Positions 1 through 7,860 of a stretch of DNA of 64,000 nt are shown in pieces. Origin of the DNA: Fermentimonas sp. (GTDB lineage: Bacteria > Bacteroidota > Bacteroidia > Bacteroidales > Dysgonomonadaceae); contig JAQVXD010000009.1 of the NCBI GenBank assembly GCA_028709385.1, forward strand, positions 1-64,000, written 5' to 3'. The notes under the pieces were generated by a model. The model saw nothing but the letters and a program-made list of their open reading frames with translations, searched no databases and had not been told where the DNA came from. Every line of letters begins with the position of its first letter. Position 1 is the stretch's first letter. The translations under genes were made by a program, and so were the position numbers.

Positions 1-39
1 TGGTTTTTTGACTGTTTAAAGAGTTTAATCACGGAATAA
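1..39 (+). CDS. Possible 3' end of an upstream gene (partial)
   Basis: Frame 1 is open from the window edge to a TAA at 37-39 and would encode the last 12 residues of a protein, WFFDCLKSLITE. The other two plus frames stop within 19 bases. The tyrA start follows 12 bases later, as expected for a tight operon. Twelve residues are too few to name a product. In related genomes tyrA often follows aromatic amino acid genes, but this tail does not let me recognise one. Confidence 0.3.
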   Translation, partial: WFFDCLKSLITE

Positions 40-51
40 TTAAAAAATATA

Positions 52-825
52 ATGAAAATATTAATTCTCGGGGCTGGTAAGATGGGCTCTTTCTTTGCTG
101 ATGTACTTAGCTTTGACCATGAAGTTGCTGTTTTGGATACTGATCCCAAAAAGATGAGATTTATCTATAACACGCAGAGGATGACTAATCCTGCAGACGT
201 GAAAGAGTTTGCGCCGGAACTGGTTATAAATGCTGCAACGCTAAAATATACTATTGAGGCATTTAATAATGTGTTGGATTTTCTTCCTGAAAACTGTATC
301 CTCAGTGATATAGCTTCGGTGAAAACTGGACTTGAAGAGTTTTACGCTAAATGCGGCCGTCCTTTTGTTTCGACGCACCCTATGTTCGGACCTACCTTTG
401 CCAGTTTGAGCGACTTGAGTACTCAAAGTGCAATAATTATCACTGAGTCGTCCCATCTGGGGAAAGTCTTCTTCAGAGATCTTTACAATGGGTTGAAACT
501 AAACGTATTTGAATATTCGTTTAAACAGCATGACGAGACAATTGCTTACTCTTTGTCGATACCATTTGCCTCAACACTTGTATTTGCCTCTGTAATGAAG
601 CACCAGGATGCGCCGGGAACTACCTTTAAGCGTCATATGAATATTGCTCAGGGTTTGCTTTCAGAAGATGATTTCCTTTTGACGGAGATACTTTTTAACC
701 CTTACACTTCGGGTCAGGTTGAACAGATCCGTAAAAAGCTGAAAGAGCTGATTGATATTATCGACAATAAAGATTCAAAGCGAATGAAGGGCTTTTTGAC
801 TGAGGTAAGGAAGAATATTGAGTAA
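52..825 (+). CDS. tyrA: Prephenate dehydrogenase (tyrosine biosynthesis)
   Basis: This cytoplasmic enzyme oxidatively decarboxylates prephenate to 4-hydroxyphenylpyruvate for tyrosine synthesis. The 257-residue protein begins with a Rossmann dinucleotide-binding motif GAGKMG at residues 7-12. Acidic residues at the end of the second strand (D29, D31) suggest NAD rather than NADP. The family motifs DIASVK (86-91) and THPMFGP (108-114, with H109) are present. There is no chorismate mutase or ACT domain, so this is the short monofunctional form. The ATG lies 12 bases after a possible upstream stop, consistent with being a distal gene of an aromatic amino acid operon. It converges on the cyclophilin gene with 4 bases between stops. 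Confidence 0.9.
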   Translation: MKILILGAGKMGSFFADVLSFDHEVAVLDTDPKKMRFIYNTQRMTNPADVKEFAPELVINAATLKYTIEAFNNVLDFLPENCILSDIASVKTGLEEFYAKCGRPFVSTHPMFGPTFASLSDLSTQSAIIITESSHLGKVFFRDLYNGLKLNVFEYSFKQHDETIAYSLSIPFASTLVFASVMKHQDAPGTTFKRHMNIAQGLLSEDDFLLTEILFNPYTSGQVEQIRKKLKELIDIIDNKDSKRMKGFLTEVRKNIE

Positions 826-829
826 AGTA

Positions 830-1639
830 CTACTCAGTGTAAACCCTTATGATTTTGGCGTCGCTTGTCGGGCGACTCCTTTCATCAACCGTAAGAGCCG
901 CTATTTTATCAATAACGTCTAGTCCTTCTATTACTTCACCGAAAACAGTGTATTCGCCGTCAAGATGGTGAACACCGCCTAAAGTTGAATATGCCTCTTT
1001 AACACCTTCCGGCCATAAGAATTTTCCCGGAGCGATAGCATAAAGAGAATCAACAATATTAAGTGTTGAATCAAGGAGATTATTAAAGGCTTGCTTCTCA
1101 TTAAGCTTGGCCAGACTGTCGAGCCGGCTTTTGTGTGGACTGTAATAAGTTCTTATAAGTCTATTTTTTATCGGAACATTTACGACCATCTCCATAGTGT
1201 CGAGACGTCCTTCAGTGTATTTTTGTCCGTGCACAATATAAAACTGTGAAGCATCGGACTTCTTTTGGGGATTTTCATTATCTCCTTTCCTTGGAGCTGC
1301 AAGAGCTCCTTTTTTATGTGCTCTGTTTTTACGAAACTCAGGCATAAGTTCCATGTCTGAGCGTCCGCTCCCTATCTGAATACCTGCGGGTGCGTTTCGT
1401 GAGTCCTGTGCACCTCCCTGAATAACAAAGTTTTTTACCACTCTGTGGAAAAGTGTGCCGTTGAAATATCCTTCTTTAATTAGTTTGAGATAATGCTCAC
1501 TATGTACAGGTGTATCATCATAAAGAATCGCCTTCATTGTACCGTAGTTAGTTTCAATAACCACAACAGGATAGTTTGTCTGCGCTTTTAGTATGGTTGC
1601 ACCTACGAGCAAAATAAGTATTAAAATATTTCGTTTCAT
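830..1639 (-). CDS. Exported cyclophilin-type peptidyl-prolyl isomerase
   Basis: This enzyme isomerises prolyl peptide bonds, probably in the periplasm. I chose the ATG at 1639 (269 residues) because it puts an N-terminal signal sequence (basic MKRN, hydrophobic residues 4-17, cleavage near KAQ) at the very start; an ATG 8 codons upstream would only add MVKKHLII. Cyclophilin motifs are FHRVVKNFVIQGG (64-76, catalytic R66), SQFYIV (131-136) and HLDGEYTVFGEV (225-236). About 85 residues (138-222) separate the last two motifs, where classical cyclophilins have a short linker. The gene converges on tyrA. No terminator is evident between them. Confidence 0.9.
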   Translation of the reverse strand: MKRNILILILLVGATILKAQTNYPVVVIETNYGTMKAILYDDTPVHSEHYLKLIKEGYFNGTLFHRVVKNFVIQGGAQDSRNAPAGIQIGSGRSDMELMPEFRKNRAHKKGALAAPRKGDNENPQKKSDASQFYIVHGQKYTEGRLDTMEMVVNVPIKNRLIRTYYSPHKSRLDSLAKLNEKQAFNNLLDSTLNIVDSLYAIAPGKFLWPEGVKEAYSTLGGVHHLDGEYTVFGEVIEGLDVIDKIAALTVDERSRPTSDAKIIRVYTE

Positions 1640-1753
1640 AATAATCAGATGTTTTTTTACCAAATAAGTTTAACCTTTACCCAATCTCTTTCTTATTTCA
1701 TATTTTGCTTGACCGTCATATTGATTTGCAATATTGAAATAGCTGAGCAATTG

Positions 1754-2857
1754 TTAATTTGGAGCTTTCTTATACAGGAAGAATGCAATACCGCTAAAAA
1801 TAATATTCGGGATCCAGGCGGCAACAAACGGACTCATATTGCCTTTTACGGCAAAGGTTGAGCTTACCGTCATAAACAAGATATAAGCCATGCTTAAGGC
1901 CAGTCCGATACCAATATTAAGACCCATGCCGCCTTTGACTTTACGAGCTGAAAGAGATGCCCCAATTATAGTTAAGATGAAGGCCGAGAATACCATTGCA
2001 ATACGTGAATGGTATTCAATCTGGAATGGCTGTATGTTTCCCATCCCTCTTTCTTTCTGACTTTTAATATATTTACGCAGTTGAGGGGATGTCATCATCT
2101 GCTGATCAGAAGTGGCGATTATAAAATCGTTTGGTACAATCTGCAAGGTGGTGTCTATTGAGCTGCCAGTGCTGATTTTTTCGTGTATGCCATCAAAATC
2201 GCGAATCTGATAGTTGCGGATTGTCCATTTATATGCTGAATCGTAGCGAATAGACTGAGCAGTAAGTCTTGAGTCAAGTTCAAGATCATTAAAATGGTCC
2301 ATTGAGAAGTTATAACCTGTATTACTGGCCAGATCGAAGTTGTCAAAATAGACGATTGTGCCGGGTCCCACCTTAAACTGTATATCCCTGTCGCCTGTTT
2401 TTTTCTTTCTCGGGTCGACATAAGTCTGCTCAAAATCAATACGTGTTTTATTTGCCGGAGGGATAATAAAGCTTCCGAAAACAAAGGTAAATATGGAGAT
2501 AATTAAAGCGGAAATCATATATGGTTTCAATATTCTTTTGAAACTAATGCCATTTGAAAGTATGGCAATGATTTCTGAGTTGTTTGCCATCTTTGATGTG
2601 AAGTAGATAACGGCAAGAAAAACAAACAAAGGACTGAACAGGTTGGTATAATAGGGTATGAAATTGAGATAGTAGTCAAATACAATACCGTGTAAAGTAG
2701 CATTGTTTGACATGAATTTATCGATCTTTTCGTTAATGTCGAACACCACGGCAATGGAAATAATCAGTGCGATCATGAAAACAAATGTTCCCAGGAACTT
2801 CTTGATTATGTACCAGTCCAGCCGGCCTATTCTGGAAAAATCGTTCTTTCTTTTCAT
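1754..2857 (-). CDS. LptF/LptG-family permease (YjgP/YjgQ), LPS transport
   Basis: This is an inner-membrane subunit of the ABC-type machine that extracts lipopolysaccharide and passes it to the periplasmic bridge. The 367-residue protein has the family layout: three N-terminal transmembrane segments (roughly 20-40, 62-86, 105-130), a periplasmic beta-rich domain (about 140-280), and three C-terminal segments (roughly 285-305, 312-335, 343-362). The short motif NELRGMG-like region of other members corresponds here to the segment around SQKERGMGN. LptF and LptG cannot be separated by eye. It starts 13 bases after the tgt stop and is probably cotranscribed with it, a common arrangement in Bacteroidales. 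LptB and the partner permease are not in the window. Confidence 0.85.
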   Translation of the reverse strand: MKRKNDFSRIGRLDWYIIKKFLGTFVFMIALIISIAVVFDINEKIDKFMSNNATLHGIVFDYYLNFIPYYTNLFSPLFVFLAVIYFTSKMANNSEIIAILSNGISFKRILKPYMISALIISIFTFVFGSFIIPPANKTRIDFEQTYVDPRKKKTGDRDIQFKVGPGTIVYFDNFDLASNTGYNFSMDHFNDLELDSRLTAQSIRYDSAYKWTIRNYQIRDFDGIHEKISTGSSIDTTLQIVPNDFIIATSDQQMMTSPQLRKYIKSQKERGMGNIQPFQIEYHSRIAMVFSAFILTIIGASLSARKVKGGMGLNIGIGLALSMAYILFMTVSSTFAVKGNMSPFVAAWIPNIIFSGIAFFLYKKAPN

Positions 2858-2870
2858 CTATTATTTAATA

Positions 2871-4001
2871 TTATAGTCTGCGAGTCACGTTTTCCACCAT
2901 ACCCGGTTTCCATTGAGAAAATGTGCCTTCAATTATATGCTTTCTGGCTTCTTTCATAAGCCATATATAAAAGGCGAGATTGTGAATTGATGCAATCTGC
3001 AATCCCAGTATTTCGTTACTGTTTATAAGATGACGAAGATATGCCTTACTGTAGAGCGTATCTAAATAAGAAGCACCATCCTCCTCTATAGGTGAGAAGT
3101 CGTTTTTCCACTTCTCATTACGCATATTCATAATGCCCTGTTTTGTGAATATCTGACCGTTGCGGCCGTTACGAGTAGGCATAATACAGTCAAACATATC
3201 CACTCCCCTCTCTATTGCCTCAAGCATATTTTCAGGTTTCCCTACACCCATCAGATAGCGGGGTTTATCTTTAGGCAGAATCTCATTAACGAGCTCAACC
3301 ATCTCGTACATTTTTTCTGTTGGCTCACCAACGGCAAGTCCTCCTATAGCATTGCCATCAGCACCTAATGCTGCAATGTTCTCTGCAGCACGGCGACGGA
3401 GATCGGGGTACACGCAACCCTGAACGATAGGGAACAGGGACTGCTTGTGGCCATAAGGACACTCAGTCTCATTGAAGCGTTTGATGCACCTGTCCAGCCA
3501 TCTCTCTGTAAGCTCAAGTGATTCTTTTGCATATGCATATTCCGCATCGCCGGGAGTACATTCATCGAAAGCCATTATAATATCAGCGCCTATTGTACGC
3601 TGAATATCAATCACCTTTTCAGGAGTAAAGAAATGTTTTGAACCGTCTATATGAGATCTGAACTTTGCACCCTCCTCAGTGAGTTTTCTGTTTTCTGAGA
3701 GAGAAAATACCTGAAAACCCCCGCTGTCGGTCAGCATCGGTTTGTTCCAGCTGTTAAACTTGTGCAGACCGCCTGCACCTTTGATTATATCAAGTCCCGG
3801 CCTGAGGTAGAGATGATATGTGTTGCCAAGGATAATCTCGGCACCGATATCTTCTTTTAGTTCGTAGACATGTACCGCCTTGACACTGCCGACTGTGCCT
3901 ACAGGCATAAAAACCGGAGTCTCTATTTCACCATGGTCGGTTTTAATCAGTCCTGCTCTCGCGCTCGATTTTGCGTCTGTATGAATTAATTGGAAATCCA
4001 A
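2871..4001 (-). CDS. tgt: Queuine tRNA-guanine transglycosylase lacking zinc cysteines
   Basis: Tgt exchanges the wobble guanine of GUN-anticodon tRNAs for preQ1 in queuosine synthesis. The 376-residue length is usual. Catalytic motifs are intact: TDSGGFQ (91-97, D92), DECTPGD (146-152), GGLAVGE (220-226) and MFDCIMPTRNGRNG (269-282, nucleophile D271). The C-terminal zinc site, normally CxCxxC plus a distal His, is not intact. The segment EEDGASYLDTLYSKAYLRHL (307-326) aligns with the usual cysteine stretch but has G309, S311 and D314 where cysteines should be; H340 of SIHNL remains. The enzyme call is firm, but its metal content is in doubt. An upstream -7 box lies at 4031-4038. Confidence 0.93.
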   Translation of the reverse strand: MDFQLIHTDAKSSARAGLIKTDHGEIETPVFMPVGTVGSVKAVHVYELKEDIGAEIILGNTYHLYLRPGLDIIKGAGGLHKFNSWNKPMLTDSGGFQVFSLSENRKLTEEGAKFRSHIDGSKHFFTPEKVIDIQRTIGADIIMAFDECTPGDAEYAYAKESLELTERWLDRCIKRFNETECPYGHKQSLFPIVQGCVYPDLRRRAAENIAALGADGNAIGGLAVGEPTEKMYEMVELVNEILPKDKPRYLMGVGKPENMLEAIERGVDMFDCIMPTRNGRNGQIFTKQGIMNMRNEKWKNDFSPIEEDGASYLDTLYSKAYLRHLINSNEILGLQIASIHNLAFYIWLMKEARKHIIEGTFSQWKPGMVENVTRRL

Positions 4002-4030
4002 TATGCTTATTTTGTGTTCAGTTTAAATGG

Positions 4031-4057
4031 CAAAGATAAAGTTTTTGGCGTTACAAA
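4031..4057 (-). promoter_or_regulatory. Bacteroidales-type promoter for tgt-lptF/G
   Basis: On the minus strand TATCTTTG (4031-4038) matches the TAnnTTTG -7 consensus of Bacteroidota, and TTTG (4054-4057) lies 15 bases upstream, somewhat short of the usual 18-21. The box is 30 bases from the tgt ATG. The spacing makes this moderate evidence. Confidence 0.45.
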
Positions 4058-4124
4058 TAGAATAGTAGTCATTTAAAAATATGCAATGAGTCGGCTTGAA
4101 TTAGTGAATAGTTGAATAAAATAC

Positions 4125-4132
4125 TATTTTTG
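4125..4132 (+). promoter_or_regulatory. Possible -7 box upstream of lipA
   Basis: TATTTTTG fits TAnnTTTG and is 73 bases upstream of the lipA ATG. I see no well-spaced TTTG -33 element, so the call rests on the -7 box alone. Confidence 0.3.
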
Positions 4133-4205
4133 TCAACAGTTACATTTTAAAATCACATATTGTTTCGTTGTTTTTTTACAACGTACATAATCATAGTTAT
4201 TTATT

Positions 4206-5069
4206 ATGGAAAATAAACTAGAACTAATGACAAGGAAGCCTGACTGGCTGAAAATTTCACTCCCTCAGGGAAAAGAGTATCTTAACGTTAAAGATGTTAT
4301 TGTAAGAAAAAAACTACATACAATTTGCGTGAGCGGCAAATGTCCAAATATGTCGGAGTGCTGGGGCCGCGGTACAGCAACATTTATGATTTTAGGTGAT
4401 ATCTGCACTCGCGCCTGCAGGTTTTGCTCAGTAAAGACAGGCAGCCCGCAGGGAAAAGTCGACTGGGATGAACCGGACAGACTCGCAGAGAGTATTAAGA
4501 AGATGAATCTGAAGCATGTGGTTCTTACAAGTGTTGACAGGGATGATCTGCCCGATGGAGGTGCTGGTTTCTGGGCAACAACAGTAAAGCGTGTCAAGGA
4601 GGTTAATCCTGAGCTGACTATTGAAACCCTGATTCCGGATTTTAACGGTATTCAGGAATTTATTAATCTGGTGATTGACTCAGGACCGAATATAGTATCG
4701 CATAATATGGAAACAGTTAGGAGACTTACCCCTAAAATTCGCAGCAGGGCAAAGTATGATACAAGTCTGAAGACCCTTGAGACAATTGCTAAAAGTGGAA
4801 AAGCAAAGCCTAAATCGGGTATTATGGTCGGACTGGGTGAATTTGAAGATGAGGTAATCCAGACAATGGATGACCTTATCAGTGTCGGATGCAAGGTTCT
4901 TACAATTGGCCAGTACCTGCAGCCAACAAAGAAACATCTGACCGTGAAAGAGTTTATCAAGCCGGCACAGTTTAAAAAATACAGGGAAATTGGACTCGAA
5001 AAAGGCTTTCAGTTTGTTGAAAGTGGTCCGCTTGTTCGTTCATCATATCACGCCGAAAAGCATATTTGA
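4206..5069 (+). CDS. lipA: Lipoyl synthase (radical SAM)
   Basis: LipA inserts two sulfurs into protein-bound octanoyl groups to make lipoate for 2-oxoacid dehydrogenases and the glycine cleavage system. The 287-residue protein has both iron-sulfur sites: the auxiliary cluster cysteines C41, C46 and C52 in [12 protein letters not shown], and the radical SAM cysteines C67, C71 and C74 in CTRACRFC. The C-terminal VRSSYHA (277-283) supplies the conserved serine region that ligates the auxiliary cluster. The ATG at 4206 is used, but an in-frame ATG at 4227 would remove only 7 residues. lipB follows 82 bases downstream on the same strand, completing an octanoyl-transfer and lipoylation pair. Confidence 0.96.
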   Translation: MENKLELMTRKPDWLKISLPQGKEYLNVKDVIVRKKLHTICVSGKCPNMSECWGRGTATFMILGDICTRACRFCSVKTGSPQGKVDWDEPDRLAESIKKMNLKHVVLTSVDRDDLPDGGAGFWATTVKRVKEVNPELTIETLIPDFNGIQEFINLVIDSGPNIVSHNMETVRRLTPKIRSRAKYDTSLKTLETIAKSGKAKPKSGIMVGLGEFEDEVIQTMDDLISVGCKVLTIGQYLQPTKKHLTVKEFIKPAQFKKYREIGLEKGFQFVESGPLVRSSYHAEKHI

Positions 5070-5151
5070 ATATTTCGGAGTGTTAGTGAAAATAAAATAC
5101 AAAAGCAGAGAACAGCTTAAAAAATATTTGGTGGAGAGTATAAAAAAAGTG

Positions 5152-5859
5152 ATGAAGAGGGTAGAATTTCAGGATCTTGGACGAATACGTTATATAGAGG
5201 CGTGGGATTACCAGCAGAAGCTGTTTGAATCAGTAATCAAAGAGAAAACTGAGTTGAGAAATAAGCAGACTATTGTAGGGTTCTCAAACAATCATCTGAA
5301 ACAATACCTTCTTTTCTGTGAGCACGAGCATGTATTCACAATCGGGAAAAGCGGAGACAGGCAAAATCTGCTGGTAACTAAAGCCCTCTGTGAGAGTCGG
5401 AAAATCGACCTCCATGAAATTGACCGCGGCGGTGATATTACATATCATGGTCCCGGTCAGTTAGTTGCTTATCCGATTATTGATCTTGAGGAATACGGAA
5501 TTGGTATAAAAAGCTATATATCCATGTTGGAAGATGTTGTGATAAATACTTTGAAGCATTTTGCCATTAATGGCGAAAAAGACAACAAAGCCATGGGAGT
5601 ATGGATAGATGCGAAGAATCCTGCAAAAGCGCGCAAGATATGTGCTATCGGAGTAAGAGCCAGCAGATTTGTTACAATGCACGGCCTTGCCCTCAATGTT
5701 AATACCGATCTGTCATATTTTAATTATATCAATCCTTGCGGGTTTACCGACAAAGGGGTTACTTCTACAGAAAAAGAACTTAACAGAGCAGTTGATATGA
5801 AAGATGTTTCTGAAAAAATGAAAGAGTCTTTTGCTGAAGTATTTGGTATGTCATACTGA
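5152..5859 (+). CDS. lipB: Lipoyl(octanoyl) transferase
   Basis: LipB moves octanoate from acyl carrier protein to lipoyl domains, the step before LipA. I chose the ATG at 5152 (235 residues) because the family begins close to the sequence VEFQDLGRIRY. The reading frame is open further upstream into lipA, but that extension resembles nothing and would overlap lipA out of frame. Motifs are RGGDITYHGPGQL (92-104), the catalytic lysine K162 in RKICAIGVR, and C196 in INPCGF, forming the Lys-Cys acyl-transfer dyad. Placement directly after lipA argues for cotranscription. Confidence 0.93.
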   Translation: MKRVEFQDLGRIRYIEAWDYQQKLFESVIKEKTELRNKQTIVGFSNNHLKQYLLFCEHEHVFTIGKSGDRQNLLVTKALCESRKIDLHEIDRGGDITYHGPGQLVAYPIIDLEEYGIGIKSYISMLEDVVINTLKHFAINGEKDNKAMGVWIDAKNPAKARKICAIGVRASRFVTMHGLALNVNTDLSYFNYINPCGFTDKGVTSTEKELNRAVDMKDVSEKMKESFAEVFGMSY

Positions 5860-5916
5860 TATGTTTTACTTAAACTTTTTTAACCCCAAATGTTTATGAA
5901 ACCGATTTAACATTCC

Positions 5917-5924
5917 TAAATTTG
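5917..5924 (+). promoter_or_regulatory. Possible -7 box for the MoxR-Bat operon
   Basis: TAAATTTG matches TAnnTTTG and lies 39 bases before the MoxR ATG. The -33 region is not convincing (TGTTTATG is the nearest T-rich element), so confidence is limited. Confidence 0.35.
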
Positions 5925-5963
5925 TATTTCTTGAAACAGACATCCATTTAACAATTAATTTAT

Positions 5964-6959
5964 ATGAGCCAAACTGTTGATATTAAAGAGTTAAACGAAA
6001 GAATTGAACAGAAAAGTGCCTTTGTGCAGACGATTGTAACCGGGATGAACAAGGTTATCGTAGGGCAGAAACATCTTGTTGAGTCACTGTTGATAGGTTT
6101 ACTATCTGACGGCCATATTCTGCTGGAGGGTGTGCCCGGATTGGCAAAAACGCTGGCAATCAAAACACTGGCTCAGCTAATTGATGCAAAATACAGCCGC
6201 ATTCAGTTTACTCCAGACCTGCTGCCTGCAGACGTTATCGGAACAATGATATACAGTCAGCGAAACGAGGAGTTTCTGGTTAAACATGGTCCTGTATTTG
6301 CTAACTTCGTTCTTGCCGACGAGATTAACCGTGCTCCCGCAAAAGTGCAGAGTGCACTTCTGGAAGCTATGCAGGAACGTAATGTAACGATAGGTGAACA
6401 AACATATAAGCTGCCAAGTCCTTTTCTGGTAATGGCTACTCAAAACCCTATCGAGCAGGAAGGAACATATCCGCTGCCTGAAGCACAGGTTGACCGTTTC
6501 ATGCTCAAAGTAGTCATATCATATCCGACAAAAGAGGAGGAGAAGCAGATTATCCAAAGAAATATATTCGAGCCGGTAACAACAGACGGAGCAGTGATCT
6601 CGATTCAGGAGATACTGGATGCACGTAAAGTTGTGCGTGAGGTTTATATTGACGAAAAGATAGGCAAATATATTGTTGATATTGTATTTGCAACCCGTTT
6701 TCCTGATCAGTATGGTATGCCGGACTTAAAAGATATGATAGAGTTTGGAGGATCACCCCGCGCATCTATCAACCTCGCTCTTGCTGCCAGAGCTTTTGCC
6801 TTTATCAAGCGACGCGGTTACGTGATTCCCGAGGATATTCGTGCTGTATGCCATGATGTGCTGCGTCATCGTATTGGATTAACTTACGAGGCAGAAGCAA
6901 ACAATTTAACTTCTGAAGAGATTATCAGCGAAATACTTAATAAGGTTGAGGTACCTTAA
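5964..6959 (+). CDS. MoxR-family AAA+ ATPase of the Bat operon
   Basis: MoxR ATPases act as chaperone-like remodelers, often for von Willebrand A (vWA) proteins encoded beside them. The 331-residue protein has Walker A GVPGLAKT (56-63), Walker B VLADEINR (116-123), sensor 1 ATQNP (158-162) and the PEAQVDRF segment (172-179) typical of the family. A DUF58 gene follows after 25 bases and the vWA proteins BatA and BatB lie further along, the usual MoxR-DUF58-Bat order in Bacteroidales. It is the first gene of a plus-strand run that extends to about 14.4 kb. The inferred client set is the membrane vWA proteins of this operon. Confidence 0.92.
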   Translation: MSQTVDIKELNERIEQKSAFVQTIVTGMNKVIVGQKHLVESLLIGLLSDGHILLEGVPGLAKTLAIKTLAQLIDAKYSRIQFTPDLLPADVIGTMIYSQRNEEFLVKHGPVFANFVLADEINRAPAKVQSALLEAMQERNVTIGEQTYKLPSPFLVMATQNPIEQEGTYPLPEAQVDRFMLKVVISYPTKEEEKQIIQRNIFEPVTTDGAVISIQEILDARKVVREVYIDEKIGKYIVDIVFATRFPDQYGMPDLKDMIEFGGSPRASINLALAARAFAFIKRRGYVIPEDIRAVCHDVLRHRIGLTYEAEANNLTSEEIISEILNKVEVP

Positions 6960-6984
6960 TCTTAATAAGAATACAGGGGTATAG

Positions 6985-7860
6985 ATGGAAACAACTGATC
7001 TACTTAAAAAGGTAAGGCATATCGAGATTAAGGCGCGTGGTCTCTCCCGGAATATTTTCGCGGGGGAATATCACTCAGCCTTTAAGGGAAGAGGTATGGC
7101 TTTTTCCGAAGTAAGGGAATATCAGTTCGGTGATGATCTGAGAGATATAGACTGGAATGTGACTGCCCGCTATAATAAACCCTTTGTAAAAATATTTGAG
7201 GAAGAGCGTGAGCTTACAGTGATGCTGATGATTGATGTGTCGGAAAGTCTGGGCTTTGGCTCCAGGTCCGTTTTGAAGCGCGATATCGTAGCCGAAATAT
7301 CAGCCACACTTGCTTTTTCAGCTATACAGAACAATGATAAAATAGGTGTGATCTTTTTCTCAGATAAAGTAGAGAAGTTTATACCTCCCAAAAAAGGGAA
7401 GAAACATATACTTTTTATTATACGTGAGATTCTGGGGTTTAAACCGGAAAGCAGGGGCACTGACATTAACATGGTAATGAGATACATGACTAATGCTATC
7501 AAGAAGAGGTGTACGGCTTTTCTGATATCGGACTTTATTGACTCTGACGATTATAATAAGGCTTTACAGATAGCAAACAATAAGCATGATATTGTAGCTA
7601 TACAGGTATATGATGAATTAAGCACTAATCTGCAGCCGGTAGGGTTAATGAAAGTCAGAGACCCTGAAACAGGTGATGAGCAATGGATTGATACATCTTC
7701 CAAGAAAGTCAGGAATGCATACCGAACCTGGTGGGAAGATCTGCAGAAAAATAAGGACCAGGCTTTCAGACAGAGTGGTGTTGATAATATATCGGTATCT
7801 ACAGAGAGTGATTATGTTAAATCTTTACTTCAACTTTTCCAACAAAGAAGAAAACATTGA
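6985..7860 (+). CDS. DUF58 protein of the Bat operon
   Basis: The 291-residue protein belongs to the DUF58 family, which almost always accompanies MoxR. The core signature is REYQFGDDLRDIDWNVTAR (44-62), followed by a vWA-like metal-site motif DVSES (84-88). No signal peptide or clear transmembrane helix is visible, so it is probably cytoplasmic and may bridge the MoxR ATPase and the membrane-bound Bat proteins. The next gene starts with TTG overlapping this stop codon by four bases, implying translational coupling. The biochemical role is not established for the family. Confidence 0.9.
   Translation: METTDLLKKVRHIEIKARGLSRNIFAGEYHSAFKGRGMAFSEVREYQFGDDLRDIDWNVTARYNKPFVKIFEEERELTVMLMIDVSESLGFGSRSVLKRDIVAEISATLAFSAIQNNDKIGVIFFSDKVEKFIPPKKGKKHILFIIREILGFKPESRGTDINMVMRYMTNAIKKRCTAFLISDFIDSDDYNKALQIANNKHDIVAIQVYDELSTNLQPVGLMKVRDPETGDEQWIDTSSKKVRNAYRTWWEDLQKNKDQAFRQSGVDNISVSTESDYVKSLLQLFQQRRKH

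Noticed and set aside
4990-5151. N-terminal extension of lipB reaching into lipA
   Set aside because: The added residues do not resemble LipB and overlap lipA in another frame; the ATG at 5152 gives normal family length.
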